34,501 bases of DNA from Cytophagales bacterium. GTDB taxonomy: Bacteria; Bacteroidota; Bacteroidia; Cytophagales; Spirosomataceae. The DNA is taken from the NCBI GenBank assembly GCA_013298125.1, contig JAAFJP010000037.1, forward strand, positions 21,097 through 55,597, written 5' to 3'. A model generated the notes under the pieces. That model was not told where the DNA came from and did no database searches. It saw nothing but the letters and a program-made list of their open reading frames with translations. This document shows, one piece after another, positions 33,984-34,501 of this stretch; the first letter of the stretch is position 1; each line of letters begins with the position of its first letter. The position numbers and the translations under genes were made by a program.

Positions 33984-34232
33984 TTACTCTTCAAATGATT
34001 CCTCTAAACACTTCTCAAACATTTTGTGTTGGTCGTGTTCAAAATCCGTCATTGATTCCATTAAGTTCTGGATATTTAGAAAATACTTAAAACTCTTTTG
34101 GTTATCAATACATTCTGACCACATACAAAAGCCGATAACTTCTAAAAGTGCTAATTGTAATCCTTGATATTCTTCAAAGGATTCATTTGTTGGTATAGTG
34201 ATAACCAAACTGTTTTTTGTGAATTGTACCAT
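33984..34232 (-). CDS. Small hypothetical protein with a structured leader
   Basis: 82 residues, acidic and soluble (MVQFTKNSLVITIPTNESFE... ending EKCLEESFEE), with two Cys (FCMWSECI) near the middle. I do not recognise a family. It starts at an ATG 3 bp after a strong inverted repeat in its leader and has its own terminator. The elaborate leader suggests it is regulated and real. Confidence 0.7.
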   Translation of the reverse strand: MVQFTKNSLVITIPTNESFEEYQGLQLALLEVIGFCMWSECIDNQKSFKYFLNIQNLMESMTDFEHDQHKMFEKCLEESFEE

Positions 34233-34235
34233 GAT

Positions 34236-34380
34236 GCTGTAAGTTTTTAGGATTTAAAATAAAAAAGCCCTGTCTTAGAAGTCCTAACGTACTTACAGCA
34301 CGTTTACAGGGGTTTCCCCTCCTGTCTTCATAACAGGGCAATATCTTTGAATTTCGTAACATAATGTAAGTTTTTTAGGA
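34236..34380 (-). promoter_or_regulatory. Structured 5' leader of the 82-aa gene with competing stems
   Basis: On the minus strand the leader can form: GCCCTGT (34339-34333) with ACAGGGC (34273-34267) followed by TTTTTT, a terminator-like stem enclosing AGGGG/CCCCT and AACGT/ACGTT hairpins; an alternative CCTGT/ACAGG hairpin at its 5' side; and GCTGTAAGT...TTAGGA (34299-34282) with TCCTAA...ACTTACAGC (34252-34236), which would cover the bases just before the start codon. A further TCCTAA...ACTTACA copy at 34380-34365 could compete for the same partner. It may be an attenuator or riboswitch-like control region. Confidence 0.5.
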
Positions 34381-34501
34381 ACACAAATTTTATCACTAAA
34401 ACCGAAACAAGCAAGCGGAGGAGGGAATTTATTTTTACGCTCTTAGCTGTGCTATACTGTACATTTTCCCATCAGTTAATATTTTGATGAAAATAACAGG
34501 A

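Noticed and set aside
34267-34339. Palindromic block as an integron attC site
   Set aside because: The stems do not end in the attC core RYYYAAC/GTTRRRY at the right spacing and no integrase is near.
34365-34380. TCCTAAAAAACTTACA as a preQ1 riboswitch tail
   Set aside because: The required short G/C hairpin just upstream is missing.

Overview
The window looks like a chromosomal segment of a Bacteroidota bacterium, most likely in the Cytophagales (inference). Support: AT-rich base composition, an adhesin built of HYR, SprB-type and CHU-type Ig-like repeats, LytTR/LytS regulators, DUF2071, DUF5672 and YqgE genes, and promoters of the Bacteroidota form TTG-N17..20-TAnnTTTG. Many intergenic gaps hold palindromic repeats.

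Layout. 1-7439: 3' part of a giant repeat-built surface adhesin, open at the left edge. 7562-11488: a stand-alone LytTR regulator, aroA (shikimate pathway), a LOV-like PAS protein without the photoactive cysteine, and an EamA transporter. 11638-13418: two minus-strand glycosyltransferases. 13726-15719: a HAMP histidine kinase convergent with folK; the FolK protein carries an N-terminal segment resembling HigA antitoxins. 16077-20305: YqgE and a membrane protein, pirin, a beta-propeller-like protein, a small exported protein and a DUF1295 membrane enzyme. 20331-22435: a two-gene glycosyltransferase operon. 22576-27770, all minus strand: a small conserved protein, a LytTR response regulator, DUF2071, a XisI/XisH pair inside a cassette with 16-bp perfect terminal inverted repeats, two membrane proteins and a LytS-type kinase that probably partners the regulator. 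27962-33205: phosphatase, hotdog thioesterase, a large membrane TPR protein with a palindromic repeat inside its reading frame, a lone ABC ATPase and an unknown protein. 33239-33674: an initiator tRNA gene interrupted in its anticodon loop by a group I intron of about 262 nt, with its own promoter and terminator. 33680-34501: a candidate small RNA and a small unknown gene with a structured leader.

The most notable items are the intron-split initiator tRNA, the HigA-like/FolK fusion, the XisHI cassette with inverted termini, a nested pair of palindromic elements with an 11-bp target duplication, a cysteine-less LOV-like domain, and a leader RNA with competing stems. The tRNA group I intron, XisH/XisI and the 76-aa protein at 22576 are all types best known from cyanobacteria, which hints at gene exchange in a shared habitat (inference).
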